64,000 nucleotides of DNA, taken from Microbispora hainanensis (GTDB taxonomy: Bacteria > Actinomycetota > Actinomycetes > Streptosporangiales > Streptosporangiaceae). The DNA is taken from NCBI RefSeq assembly GCF_036186745.1, contig NZ_CP108086.1, positions 3,286,001 through 3,350,000 of the forward strand, given 5' to 3'. Of this stretch, positions 7,576 to 15,940 are shown piece after piece. Position numbers and translations under genes: made by a program. The notes beneath the pieces are model-generated. The model was not told the DNA's origin. It did no database searches and worked only from the letters and a program-made list of their open reading frames with translations. How positions within the stretch are numbered: the stretch's first letter is position 1; every line of letters starts with the position of its first letter.

Positions 7576-9930
7576 TCATGTCGAGGCGCGGACCACCAGG
7601 CGCGTGGGGAGGACGACAGAGCTGGTGTGGCGGCCGTCGAGGCGCGACAGGAGCAGCCGCGCCAGGGCCAGGGCCTGGTCCGCGGCGGGCACCCGCACGG
7701 TGGTGAGCGCCGGGGTCGTGCACGAGGCGGCGTGGATGTCGCCGAAGCCGACGACCGCCAGGTCTTCCGGCACCCGCAGCCCCCTCTCACGCGCCGCCTC
7801 CATCGCGCCGATCGCCAGCTCGTCGGAGGTCGCGAACACGGCATCCGGGGCCTGGCCGCCGGACAGCAGCTCGCGGGCGGCGGCGGCCCCCGATTCGCCG
7901 TCGAGGCCGGCGAGCGCGATCATCGGCCGCAGCCCGTCCTCGTGGAGCGTCGCCAGGTGCCCGTTGAGCCGGTCCTGTACGGCGACGAGGTCCATCGGGC
8001 CGCAGACCACGCCGATCCGACGGCGGCCCCGGTCGAGCAGGTGCCGGGTGGCCGCCCTCGCGCCGCCCGCGTTGTCCACATCCACGTGCGGCACCAGGGA
8101 TGCGATCGCGGGCTTGCCGAGCAGCACGACCGGCACCCCGGTGCGGGCGAGCCGTTCGGTGAGCGTGTCCGGGCCGTCCGGGGGGACGAGCACGACCCCG
8201 TCGACCTGCCGCGCCTCCACGTGCCGGACGATGCGCCGGTGGCTTTCGGCCGTGTCGGCGAGCATCAGCGTGATCTGCTTGCCTGCCCCTTCGAGGACGC
8301 TGGTGACGTACTGGACGACGGCAGAGATCAGCGCCTCGCCGCCGTGCCGGGGCACCGACAGGACGAGCGCGACCGAGTCGGTCCGCCGGGTGACCAGGCT
8401 CCTGGCGGCGGCGTTGGGCACGTAGCCCAGCTCCTGGACCGCGCGCAGCACGGTGGCCCGCACGTCGGGGCTGACCCGCGCCTCCCCGTTCACCACCCGC
8501 GAGACCGTGGCCCGGGAGACGCCCGCGCGGGCGGCGACGGTTTCGAGCGTGGGCCGCTTCGGCCGCTCCGCCCCGAGCCCGTTGCGCTTGATGACGTCGC
8601 GATACCACAGCGCGCTGTCCTTGAGCAGCCGCCGCTGCGTGGTGAAGTCGACGTGGACGATGCCGAACTTGCGCCGGTAGCCGTCCGCCCATTCGACGCA
8701 GTCGAGCAGCGACCAGAGCAGATAGCCGCGCACCCGGGCGCCCTCGTCGATCGAGGCCCGCAGGGCGCGCAGGTGCTCCTCGATGAAGCTGATCCGGTCG
8801 ACGTCGTGGATGCCGTCGGCGGTGACGACGTCCTCGAAGTCCGCGCCGTTCTCCGTGATCATCAGCTCGGTCTCGGGATACTCCTCCGACAGGCGCCGCA
8901 GGAGCACGGAAAGGGCGCTCGGCATGATGGGCCAGCCCATCGCGGTGACGGCCGTGGGCACGCTGCAGAACAGCACGCCCTCGCTGCCCGGGAAGGCCGG
9001 GTCGGCCGGGGCGCTGGGCTGGGCCTGCACCGCGATGGGCGCGTAGTAGTTGACGCCGAGCAGGTCGATGGGCCGGCCGATGAGGTCGAGGTCTTCGTCG
9101 TGGATGTGGCCGAGCCCGGCGGCCTTCTCGACCAGCGGCAGCAGCTCGGCGGGATAGCGGCCGCGCAGCACCGGCTCGAGGAACTGGCGGTTGTGCAGGG
9201 CGTCGATCCGCGCCACCGCCTCGGCGTCCTCCTCGGGGATGCCGGTGGACATGTCCCCGAGCTGCGCGGGGGTGAGGACGGGCGAGAGGTTGAGCACGAC
9301 GCCGGCCCGCGCGGCGCCCCGCGCGCGCAGCGCCTCCAGGCCAAGCCCGTGCGCGAGCAGCATGTGGTGGGCGCTGACGAAGGCGTCGGCCGCCGACCGC
9401 AGGCCGGGGGCGTGCACTCCCGAGGCGTGGCCGAGAAAGGCGGCGACCCACGGCTCGTTGAACGTGAACCAGGTGTCCACGCGGTCGCCGATCCTGTCGG
9501 ACACGACCTGGGCGTAGTCGGCGAAGCGGCGGGCGGTGTCCCGTGCGGTCCATCCCCCGGCGTCCTGCAGCGCCTGCGGCAGATCCCAGTGATACAGCGT
9601 CGCGTACGGCGCGATGCCCGCCCTGAGCAGCTCGTCCACGAGCCTGTCGTAGAAGTCGAGCCCCGCGCCGTTGACGCGGCCGTGCCCCTCGGGCAGCACG
9701 CGCGGCCAGCTGACCGAGAACCGGTAGGCCGAGAGGCCGAGGTCCTGCATCAGCCGTACGTCCTCCGCATGGCGCGCGTAGTGGTCGCAGGCCGGGTCGC
9801 CGTACGCCCCGCCCGGGAAGGCGTCCCAGATGGAGGGGCCCCGGCCGTCGAGGTCGGTGGCGCCCTCGATCTGGAACGCGGACGTGGACACTCCCCAGAC
9901 GAAACCCTCTGGGAACAACGCGGTACGCAT
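7576..9930 (-). CDS. Fused GH1 beta-glucosidase and LacI-family repressor
   Basis: One 784-residue frame. Residues 1-445 are a complete GH1 glycosidase: start FPEGFVWGVSTSAFQIEG, acid/base Glu159 in TFNEP, nucleophile Glu360 in ITENG, and the aglycone-site YLLWSLLDCVEWADGY. Residues 458-784 are a complete LacI repressor: helix-turn-helix RPTLETVAARAGVSRATVSR with hinge, then a PBP-I effector domain (VDGVVLVPP, DNAGGARAATRHLLDRG, AVVGFGDI). Across the junction (about nucleotides 8565-8600) there is no in-frame ATG, GTG or TTG, so no separate lacI start exists. Such pairs are normally two genes. A lost stop codon or a sequencing indel is the alternative. Probably a cytoplasmic enzyme for beta-glucosides or cello-oligosaccharides that also senses its ligand and binds DNA. 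Confidence 0.85.
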   Translation of the reverse strand: MRTALFPEGFVWGVSTSAFQIEGATDLDGRGPSIWDAFPGGAYGDPACDHYARHAEDVRLMQDLGLSAYRFSVSWPRVLPEGHGRVNGAGLDFYDRLVDELLRAGIAPYATLYHWDLPQALQDAGGWTARDTARRFADYAQVVSDRIGDRVDTWFTFNEPWVAAFLGHASGVHAPGLRSAADAFVSAHHMLLAHGLGLEALRARGAARAGVVLNLSPVLTPAQLGDMSTGIPEEDAEAVARIDALHNRQFLEPVLRGRYPAELLPLVEKAAGLGHIHDEDLDLIGRPIDLLGVNYYAPIAVQAQPSAPADPAFPGSEGVLFCSVPTAVTAMGWPIMPSALSVLLRRLSEEYPETELMITENGADFEDVVTADGIHDVDRISFIEEHLRALRASIDEGARVRGYLLWSLLDCVEWADGYRRKFGIVHVDFTTQRRLLKDSALWYRDVIKRNGLGAERPKRPTLETVAARAGVSRATVSRVVNGEARVSPDVRATVLRAVQELGYVPNAAARSLVTRRTDSVALVLSVPRHGGEALISAVVQYVTSVLEGAGKQITLMLADTAESHRRIVRHVEARQVDGVVLVPPDGPDTLTERLARTGVPVVLLGKPAIASLVPHVDVDNAGGARAATRHLLDRGRRRIGVVCGPMDLVAVQDRLNGHLATLHEDGLRPMIALAGLDGESGAAAARELLSGGQAPDAVFATSDELAIGAMEAARERGLRVPEDLAVVGFGDIHAASCTTPALTTVRVPAADQALALARLLLSRLDGRHTSSVVLPTRLVVRAST

Positions 9931-9955
9931 CTACGCGAAACCCCCGGTGACTCGG

Positions 9956-9965
9956 TGAGCGCTCA
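9956..9965. promoter_or_regulatory. LacI/CebR-type operator half-symmetric site
   Basis: TGAGCGCTCA is a perfect 10-bp palindrome 26-35 bases upstream of the GH1-LacI start. It has the GAGCGCTC core known for actinobacterial LacI repressors such as CebR. It probably mediates autorepression by the LacI half of the fusion. Confidence 0.55.
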
Positions 9966-10074
9966 GTTTCCCGCGTCGCGGCCGGGCTCGCTACTCCGTC
10001 GCGGAGAACGCGATGCAGTGCCCGGCGCGGCGGAGACGGAGGTGGGGCGGGTCGTCGGCACATAATGAAGTGCG

Positions 10075-11949
10075 ATGGATACGGGGAGTGGCCAACGCGT
10101 CGATCGGGGGATCGACGTCAGCGTCGTCGTCCCGGCGTACAACCGCCGGGCGTCGCTCGACCGTTGCCTCACCTCGTTGCTCGTGCAGCGGGTCGCCAAG
10201 GAGATCGTCGTGGTCGACGGCGGTTCGCGCGACGGCACCCGCGCGCTGCTCGGCCTCTACGCCGCCCACCACCCGCGCGTGATCACCGTGATCCAGGACG
10301 CCCAGCCCGGCACGCCCGGCGGCGCCCGCAACCGCGGGCTCGAACGGGCATCCGGCCGCTACGTCTTCTTCTGCGACGCGGGGGACCATCTCGCGCCCGA
10401 CGCGCTGGCCCGCCTCGTCGCCGTGGCCGACCGGAACGGCGCCGACGTCGTCGTGGGCAGGATCGCCGGCGCCCGCCAGGGGCTGCGGGAGAGCGCCGAC
10501 AGGGCCTCCTTAACCGCGGTCTATGACGATCTGTCCTGTTTCAAGCTCTTCCGCCGGGACTTCCTGGAGCGGCACGCCATCCGGTTCGACGAGACGCAGC
10601 GGCGTGGCGAGGACATGACCTTCGCCGTCCACGCGTACTGCCATGCACGGGTGATCTCGGTGGTCGCGGACGGGGACTGCTATTACGCGGAACGGCGCTC
10701 CGCGGAGGGCGGGGGCGAGGCGTCCGCGCGGGACCCGCTCGGCTGGCTGCGCGTGGTCCGCACGCCCATCGAGGTCATGGCGCGGCACGTGCCGCCCGGC
10801 GCGCTGCGCGACCGCCTGCTCCTGCGGCACCTGCGCCGCGACGTGCTCGCCCAGCTCGGGGTGCCGTTCCTGGCGGCCTGCGAGGCCGAGCGCGAGAAGA
10901 TCGCCGTCGAGGTGGCCGACATCTGCGGCCAGTGGCTGACGCCGGGCGTGCGCGCCGGTCTCGACGGCGTCGACGCCGCCCGCGTCGCCGCGCTCGACGA
11001 CCCCGACCGGCTCGTACGGCTCGCGCTCGTCGAGGCCGCGCCGCTGCGGCATCGGCTGACCGGCGTCGAGTGGCGGGGCGACCGCCTGGTGATCGAAGGA
11101 TGGGCCGCCCTCGGCGACATGGACGGCCTGCCGGGCGGCCGGTCGGACGGCCGGTCGGACGGTCTGCCGGGCGACATGGGGTTGACCGGTGCTGTGGGCG
11201 TGGTCTTGCGCGAGCGCGCGTCGCGCCAGGAGCGTGTGCCGTTCGTGACCCACGGCGCGACCGGCGCCTCTTTCACCGCCGTGCTCGACGTGGCGGCGCT
11301 GCCGCCCGGAGTGTGGGACGTCCACGTGGCCGTCGAGTGCGAGGGGGCGCGCAGGCTCGCCAGGCTCGGCTCCCGCCGCGAACCCGGCGTCGGCGTTCCG
11401 GCCGCCCACATGGTGGGCGGGGTCGTCGCGGTGCCCTTCCTCACCCGGTCCCACGGCCATCTCGGCCTCGACCTCGGGGGGCACGTCGTGCGGGTCCCCG
11501 CAGTCGTACGGCTCACGCGGACGCGGTGGCGGGGCAGGCGGCTGCGCGTGGAGGGCAGGGCGCTGGTGGGCGAGGAGGCCGCCGCCGCGGCCGTACGGCA
11601 GGTGATCTGGCGTGAACGGGCGTCCGGACGCGAACACCGTGAGCGGGCCGTGGCGGCCGGGCCGCGGGAGTTCGCGGCCGAGACCGCCGGCCTGCGGCCC
11701 GGCACCTGGGACGCCTACCTCGAACTCGGCCTCGGCGGACCTCCGGTGCGCTTCCCGGTCAAGGTCGCCGAGGCCGACGCGCTGGACCGGCCCCTGCGGT
11801 GGTGGCGCGGCGCGCTGAGAGGGGGAGTGGCGCAGTGGACCATCCGGCCGTACGCCACGGCGGTCAACCGGCGGCTCAGCGTGTCGGTGCGGGTGGTGAC
11901 CCCGTTGACCGTGGTCAGGCGGATGGCCAGGCACCTGCGGCAGCGCTAA
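10075..11949 (+). CDS. Family 2 glycosyltransferase with tandem C-terminal beta-sandwich domains
   Basis: 624 residues. The N-terminal GT-A domain begins DVSVVVPAYNRRASLDRCLTSL; the metal-site region reads FFCDAGDHLAPDALARL and QRRGEDMTFAVHAY follows. After about residue 320 two similar units start HRLTGVEWRGDRLVIEGWA and VRLTRTRWRGRRLRVEGRA, each with a later RERAS and PG-WD motif. I know this arrangement from actinobacterial GT2 and CDP-glycerol phosphotransferase proteins of teichoic-acid-like polymers. CATAAT 9-14 bases before the ATG looks like a -10 box and would make the mRNA nearly leaderless. A local in-frame micro-repeat encodes GGRSDGRSDGLPG. Acceptor polymer unknown. Confidence 0.82.
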   Translation: MDTGSGQRVDRGIDVSVVVPAYNRRASLDRCLTSLLVQRVAKEIVVVDGGSRDGTRALLGLYAAHHPRVITVIQDAQPGTPGGARNRGLERASGRYVFFCDAGDHLAPDALARLVAVADRNGADVVVGRIAGARQGLRESADRASLTAVYDDLSCFKLFRRDFLERHAIRFDETQRRGEDMTFAVHAYCHARVISVVADGDCYYAERRSAEGGGEASARDPLGWLRVVRTPIEVMARHVPPGALRDRLLLRHLRRDVLAQLGVPFLAACEAEREKIAVEVADICGQWLTPGVRAGLDGVDAARVAALDDPDRLVRLALVEAAPLRHRLTGVEWRGDRLVIEGWAALGDMDGLPGGRSDGRSDGLPGDMGLTGAVGVVLRERASRQERVPFVTHGATGASFTAVLDVAALPPGVWDVHVAVECEGARRLARLGSRREPGVGVPAAHMVGGVVAVPFLTRSHGHLGLDLGGHVVRVPAVVRLTRTRWRGRRLRVEGRALVGEEAAAAAVRQVIWRERASGREHRERAVAAGPREFAAETAGLRPGTWDAYLELGLGGPPVRFPVKVAEADALDRPLRWWRGALRGGVAQWTIRPYATAVNRRLSVSVRVVTPLTVVRRMARHLRQR

Positions 11950-11966
11950 TTGCGAATTATTTGCAA
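11950..11966. promoter_or_regulatory. Nur (nickel-responsive Fur-family) operator
   Basis: TTGCGA-N5-TTGCAA fits the published actinobacterial Nur-box consensus tTGCaa-N5-ttGCAA with one substitution. It begins immediately after the glycosyltransferase stop codon, 60-76 bases upstream of cbiM, and its right half is also the likely -35 element. This points to nickel rather than cobalt as the metal carried. Confidence 0.65.
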
Positions 11967-11988
11967 CTACAACCTCGTGCTCTAAAGT
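11961..11988 (+). promoter_or_regulatory. Promoter of the cbiMQO operon
   Basis: TTGCAA (11961-11966), 16-base spacer, TAAAGT (11983-11988). The -35 overlaps the right half of the Nur box, so repressor binding would exclude RNA polymerase. Confidence 0.5.
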
Positions 11989-12025
11989 GGGAGGAGATTC
12001 GTCCGTTTCGAAGGGGTTATAAGCC

Positions 12026-13075
12026 GTGCACGTGCCCGATGGGTTCTTCGACGTTCCCGTGTCCGTCGGTGCCGGAGTCTTCGCCGCCGCCGGGGTGGCC
12101 GTGTGCCTTCGCGGCGCGAAACGGGAGCTCGACGACAGAACGGCCCCCATGGCGGGCCTGGTGGCCGCGTTCATATTCGCGGCGCAGATGCTCAACTTCC
12201 CCGTGGCGGCCGGCACCAGCGGTCACCTGCTCGGCGGGGCCCTGGCGGCGATACTCGTCGGGCCGTACACCGCCGTTTTATGCGTCGCGGTCGTGCTGCT
12301 CGTGCAGGGGTTCTTCTTCGCCGACGGCGGGCTGACCGCGCTGGGCGTCAACATCACGCTGATGGCGATCGTGACCTCGGTCGTCGGCTGGGCGGTCTTC
12401 CGGCTGATCACGCGGGGTGCGCCGCGCGGGCGGCCGACGCTGGTGGCCGCGTCGTTCGTGGCGGCGCTGGTCTCCGTGCCGACGGCGGCGCTCGTGTTCA
12501 CTGCCCTGTTCTGGCTCGGCGGCACCGCGCCGATCGAGCCGGGCTCGGTCGCCGCCGCGATGGTCGGCGTGCACCTGCTCATCGGGCTCGGCGAGGGCTT
12601 CATCACCGCGCTCACCGTGAGCAGCGTGCTGGCCGTGCGTCCCGACCTCGTGTACGGCGCGCGCGGCATGACCAGGACGCTGACGCTGCGCACCGCCGAC
12701 GGGGACGTCGAGGTCGGGCCGGCGGCTCCGGAGGCTCCTCCGGCCCGGATGGGCCTGCGCCCGGTGCTCGTGGGCGGCGCGCTCGTGGCCGTGCTGCTGG
12801 CCGGTGTCGTCTCGTTCTACGCCTCCAGCGCCCCCGACGGGCTGGAGAAGGTGGCGGCCGACAAGGGCCTGAGCGCGCAGGAGAAGCCGCACGCGGCGGA
12901 GAACGGCCCGCTGGCCGGATACAGCGTCAAGGGCGTGGAGAACCAGCGGCTGTCCAACGGCCTGGCCGGGGTGGCGGGCGTCGCGCTGACGGTCGCGGCC
13001 GGAGGCGGCGTCTTCTACGTCGTCCGCCGGCGCAGGCGCGGAACCGACGCCATGACGCCCGCGAGCGCCCGGTGA
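12026..13075 (+). CDS. cbiM: ECF transporter S component CbiM with fused PDGLE (CbiN-like) domain
   Basis: 349 residues, GTG start with AGGGG upstream. The N-terminus MHVPDGFF is the family hallmark: His2 of the processed chain forms the metal-binding amino-terminal site. Six to seven membrane helices follow, with conserved NFPVAAGTSGHLLGG and QGFFFADGGLTALGVN. From about residue 255 there is a transmembrane helix, then the PDGLE motif (APDGLEKVA) and a last helix with an RRRRRG tail. This domain replaces a separate CbiN. Forms a membrane importer for Ni2+ or Co2+ with CbiQ and CbiO downstream; the Nur box favours Ni2+. Confidence 0.92.
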   Translation: MHVPDGFFDVPVSVGAGVFAAAGVAVCLRGAKRELDDRTAPMAGLVAAFIFAAQMLNFPVAAGTSGHLLGGALAAILVGPYTAVLCVAVVLLVQGFFFADGGLTALGVNITLMAIVTSVVGWAVFRLITRGAPRGRPTLVAASFVAALVSVPTAALVFTALFWLGGTAPIEPGSVAAAMVGVHLLIGLGEGFITALTVSSVLAVRPDLVYGARGMTRTLTLRTADGDVEVGPAAPEAPPARMGLRPVLVGGALVAVLLAGVVSFYASSAPDGLEKVAADKGLSAQEKPHAAENGPLAGYSVKGVENQRLSNGLAGVAGVALTVAAGGGVFYVVRRRRRGTDAMTPASAR

Positions 13076-13088
13076 GCCGCGCGAGCTC

Positions 13089-13133
13089 GACGGCCACGAC
13101 GGCCACGACGGCCACGACGGCCACGACGGCCAC
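13089..13133. repeat. 9-bp tandem repeat, five perfect copies
   Basis: Five consecutive GACGGCCAC units between cbiM and cbiQ. The tract stays open from a GTG overlapping the cbiM stop (13072-13152, repeated Thr-Ala-Thr), but nothing supports a real product there. Confidence 0.85.
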
Positions 13134-13210
13134 CGCGCCGCCGAGGCCGTGAGCGGCCTGCCCGCGTGCCGGGCGGGACGGGGCGGCGATGATGACACGG
13201 TGAGTGCGAA

Positions 13211-13975
13211 GTGAGTGCCGGACACCATCACCCGATCTACCGGCCCGCCGACACGCCCGTCCACCGGCTGCCGCCCCAGTGCAAGCTGGCGGCGGTCGTC
13301 GCGTTCGCGGTGTTCGTGGTCGCCACGCCGCGCGAGCGCTTCTGGGCGTTCGCCGTCGACGCGCTGCTGCTGGCCGCCGTCGCGGTCGCCGCCCGGGTGC
13401 CGGCCGGCGTGATCGTCCGGCGCATGGCGATCGAGGTGCCGTTCGTGTTGTTCGCGCTGGCGATCCCCCTGATCGGCACCGGCGAGCGGGTGCAGGTGCT
13501 CGGCCTGTCGCTGAGCGCCCCCGGCCTGTGGGCGGCCTGGAACATCCTGGCCAAGGCCACCTTGGGCGTGGTCGCCTCGATCCTGCTGGCGGCCACGACC
13601 GAGCCCCGCATGATGCTGCTCGGCGCCGAGCGGCTGCGGCTGCCCCGGCTGCTCGTGCAGATCGCGACGTTCATGCTGCGCTACCTGGACGTGATCCTCG
13701 ACCAGATGCGGCGCATGCGGATCGCCAGGGAGTCGCGGGGATTCGTCGCCCGGGACCTCCGGCAGGCCCCCGTGCTGGCGAAGTCGGCGGGCGCCCTGTT
13801 CATCCGCGCGTACGAGCGGGGGGAGCGGGTCCATCTCGCCATGCTGAGCCGCGGCTACATGGGCGAGATGCCGACGATTAGGGATATATCAGCAACTGGG
13901 CGAGACTGGGCGATGGCGGGCATGCTGCCTTGCCTCGCCGCGGTGACGGCCCTACTGGCGTGGAGCACGACATGA
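13211..13975 (+). CDS. cbiQ: ECF transporter T component CbiQ
   Basis: 254 residues from GTG at 13211. It has the T-component layout: a His-rich N-terminus (SAGHHHPIYRP), membrane helices, and the two cytoplasmic coupling helices. The coupling helices show the A-R-G type motifs seen as RIARESRGF and MLSRGYMG. It couples CbiM to the ATPase CbiO. The stop codon overlaps the cbiO start as ATGA, indicating translational coupling. Confidence 0.9.
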   Translation: MSAGHHHPIYRPADTPVHRLPPQCKLAAVVAFAVFVVATPRERFWAFAVDALLLAAVAVAARVPAGVIVRRMAIEVPFVLFALAIPLIGTGERVQVLGLSLSAPGLWAAWNILAKATLGVVASILLAATTEPRMMLLGAERLRLPRLLVQIATFMLRYLDVILDQMRRMRIARESRGFVARDLRQAPVLAKSAGALFIRAYERGERVHLAMLSRGYMGEMPTIRDISATGRDWAMAGMLPCLAAVTALLAWSTT

Positions 13976-14724
13976 CCTCCGGCAGCCCCTCGCTCACGGT
14001 GAGCAGGCTCGCGTACGCCTACCCCGACGGGACACAGGCGTTGTACGGCGTGGACCTGACGATCGAGCGGGGGGAGCGGGTCGCCCTGCTCGGCCCGAAC
14101 GGCGCGGGCAAGACCACGCTCGTCATGCACCTCAACGGCATCCTCACGGCAGGCCACGGGACGGTGGAGGTGGCCGGGCTCCCCGTACGCGCGGACACCC
14201 TGCGGGAGATCCGCCGCCGGGTCGGGCTGGTGTTCCAGGATCCGGACGACCAGCTCTTCATGCCGACGGTGCGGGAGGACGTCGCGTTCGGCCCGGCCAA
14301 CCTCGGGCTGCGCGGCGCGGAGCTCGACCGCCGGGTGCGCGACGCGCTGGAGCGGGTCGGCATGCTGGACGCGATCGACCGGCCGCCGCACCACCTGTCC
14401 TTCGGCCAGCGCCGTCGGGTGGCGGTGGCCACGGTGCTGGCGATGGAGCCGGAGATCCTCGTGCTCGACGAGCCGTCGTCGAACCTCGACCCGGCCTCCC
14501 GCCGCGAGCTGGCCGAGATCCTCAAGAGCCTGGACGTGACCGTGCTGATGGTCACCCACGACCTGCCGTACGCGCTGGAGCTGTGCGAGCGCTCGCTGGT
14601 GATGTCCGAGGGGGTGATCGCGGCCGACGGGCCGACGCGCGAGCTGCTCGCCGACGCGCGGTTGCTGGCCGCGCACCGGCTCGAACTTCCCTACGGCTTC
14701 GCCGTCCCTGCTCAGCCGGGGTGA
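13972..14724 (+). CDS. cbiO: ECF transporter ATPase CbiO
   Basis: 250 residues from ATG at 13972 overlapping the cbiQ stop; an upstream in-frame start at 13930 would lie inside cbiQ. Walker A is GPNGAGKTT, Q-loop VFQDPDDQLF, Walker B ILVLDEPSSNLDP and H-loop VTHD. The ABC signature is LSFGQRRRVAVA rather than LSGGQ. A single ATPase gene implies a CbiO homodimer powering nickel or cobalt uptake. Last gene of the operon. Confidence 0.92.
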   Translation: MTSGSPSLTVSRLAYAYPDGTQALYGVDLTIERGERVALLGPNGAGKTTLVMHLNGILTAGHGTVEVAGLPVRADTLREIRRRVGLVFQDPDDQLFMPTVREDVAFGPANLGLRGAELDRRVRDALERVGMLDAIDRPPHHLSFGQRRRVAVATVLAMEPEILVLDEPSSNLDPASRRELAEILKSLDVTVLMVTHDLPYALELCERSLVMSEGVIAADGPTRELLADARLLAAHRLELPYGFAVPAQPG

Positions 14725-14764
14725 TGGATAAGTAAAGTGGGCCGGAGCTGAGGAGGTCCCGACG

Positions 14765-15112
14765 ATGAAGCTGCGGCTCGCCCGCCAATCGCTTTCCAAC
14801 GCCGTCGTGGTGGTGGCCGTGGAGGGGGAGCTCGACTTGTTCACGGCTCCGTTCCTGCGTGACGAGATACGGGACGCCATACGCGACGACGGCCCGACAC
14901 TCGTGCTGGACCTCGCCGAGCTGTCGTTCATGGACTCAAGCGGGCTCAGCGTGCTCATCGAGGCCTGGCGGCTCGCCACGAGCGAGGGCGGCGCCGTATG
15001 CCTCGCCTCGCCGCAGCCTCCGGTGGCCCGCATCCTGCGTACGACCGGCCTGGATCGGCGGATCAAGGTCTACCCCGACGTCGATACCGCGATTTTGCAG
15101 CACCCCGAGTAG
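14765..15112 (+). CDS. STAS-domain anti-sigma factor antagonist
   Basis: 115 residues, a single STAS domain. The regulatory phosphoserine motif is FMDSSGLSVL (about residues 56-65). A strong GAGGAGG precedes the ATG. Proteins of this kind bind a partner-switching anti-sigma kinase when unphosphorylated and release a sigma factor. No kinase or sigma gene is adjacent; the HATPase-bearing phosphatase at 27-29 kb could be a partner, which is speculation. Confidence 0.88.
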   Translation: MKLRLARQSLSNAVVVVAVEGELDLFTAPFLRDEIRDAIRDDGPTLVLDLAELSFMDSSGLSVLIEAWRLATSEGGAVCLASPQPPVARILRTTGLDRRIKVYPDVDTAILQHPE

Positions 15113-15145
15113 AACTTCATTCGGTTCGCGCGTTAAGGTCCGGCT

Positions 15146-15925
15146 ATGGATCTGAACGGAGCAGCAGCAATCATCTCGGGCGGTGCCAGCGGCCTCGGCG
15201 AGGCCACGGCCCGCGAGCTGGCCCGCGTCGGCGCGACCGTGGTCGTGGCCGACCTGAACGCGGAGCGCGGCAAGGCGCTGGCCGACGAGATCGGCGGCGT
15301 GTTCGCCCACACCGACGTGGCCGACGAGGCGTCGGTGCAGGCCGCGGTGGAGGCGGCGGTCGCCACCGGCAAGCCGTTGCGCGCCGTGATCAGCAGCGCC
15401 GGCATCGGCTGGGCCGAGCGCACGGTCAACCGGGACGGCTCGCCGCACAACCTGGCGTCCTACCGCAAGGTGATCGACGTCAACCTGATCGGCACCTTCA
15501 ACCTCATGCGCATCGGCGCGGCGGCCATGGCCAAGACCGAGCCGGTGGACGAGGACGGCGCCCGCGGCGTCGTCATCAACACCGCGTCGGTGGCCGGCAT
15601 CGAGGGCCAGACGGGCCAGGTGGCGTACTCCGCGTCCAAGGGCGGCATCATCGGCATGACCCTCCCCGCGGCCCGCGACCTCGCGGCCATCGGCGTGCGC
15701 GTGCTGACCATCGCCCCGGGCATCATCGACACCCCGATCTACGGGAAGATCGGCGACAAGAACGCCGAGGAGTTCAAGGCCAAGCTCATCGCGCCGGTCG
15801 CGTTCCCCAAGCGGCTCGGCAAGGCCTCCGAGTTCGGCCACCTGGTGCGCGTGCTGATCGAGAACGACTACATGAACGGCGAGGTCATCCGTTTCGACGG
15901 CGGCATCCGCTTCCAGCCCAAGTAA
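15146..15925 (+). CDS. SDR family dehydrogenase, 3-hydroxyacyl-CoA dehydrogenase type II-like
   Basis: 259 residues. NAD site IISGGASGLGEATARELA, NNAG-equivalent ISSAGIGW, catalytic Ser in NTASVAGIEG and Tyr/Lys in VAYSASKGG. The pattern IEGQTGQVAYSASKGGIIGMTLPAARDLA is characteristic of the HSD10/type-II 3-hydroxyacyl-CoA dehydrogenase branch. An enoyl-CoA hydratase gene starts 15 bases downstream, so both probably act in one beta-oxidation-like pathway, in the cytoplasm. Confidence 0.88.
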   Translation: MDLNGAAAIISGGASGLGEATARELARVGATVVVADLNAERGKALADEIGGVFAHTDVADEASVQAAVEAAVATGKPLRAVISSAGIGWAERTVNRDGSPHNLASYRKVIDVNLIGTFNLMRIGAAAMAKTEPVDEDGARGVVINTASVAGIEGQTGQVAYSASKGGIIGMTLPAARDLAAIGVRVLTIAPGIIDTPIYGKIGDKNAEEFKAKLIAPVAFPKRLGKASEFGHLVRVLIENDYMNGEVIRFDGGIRFQPK

Positions 15926-15940
15926 GGCGAGTGAGGTCAG

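Noticed and set aside
7540-10065. 841-codon plus-strand frame opposite the GH1-LacI gene
   Set aside because: Antisense shadow caused by high GC at third positions; the minus strand has all catalytic and DNA-binding motifs.
12927-13133. Repeat array considered as a CRISPR
   Set aside because: Units are contiguous with no spacers; the same holds for all repeat arrays in the window.
13072-13152. Short frame through the 9-bp repeat (Thr-Ala-Thr units)
   Set aside because: Consists only of the repeat, no ribosome site or conserved element.
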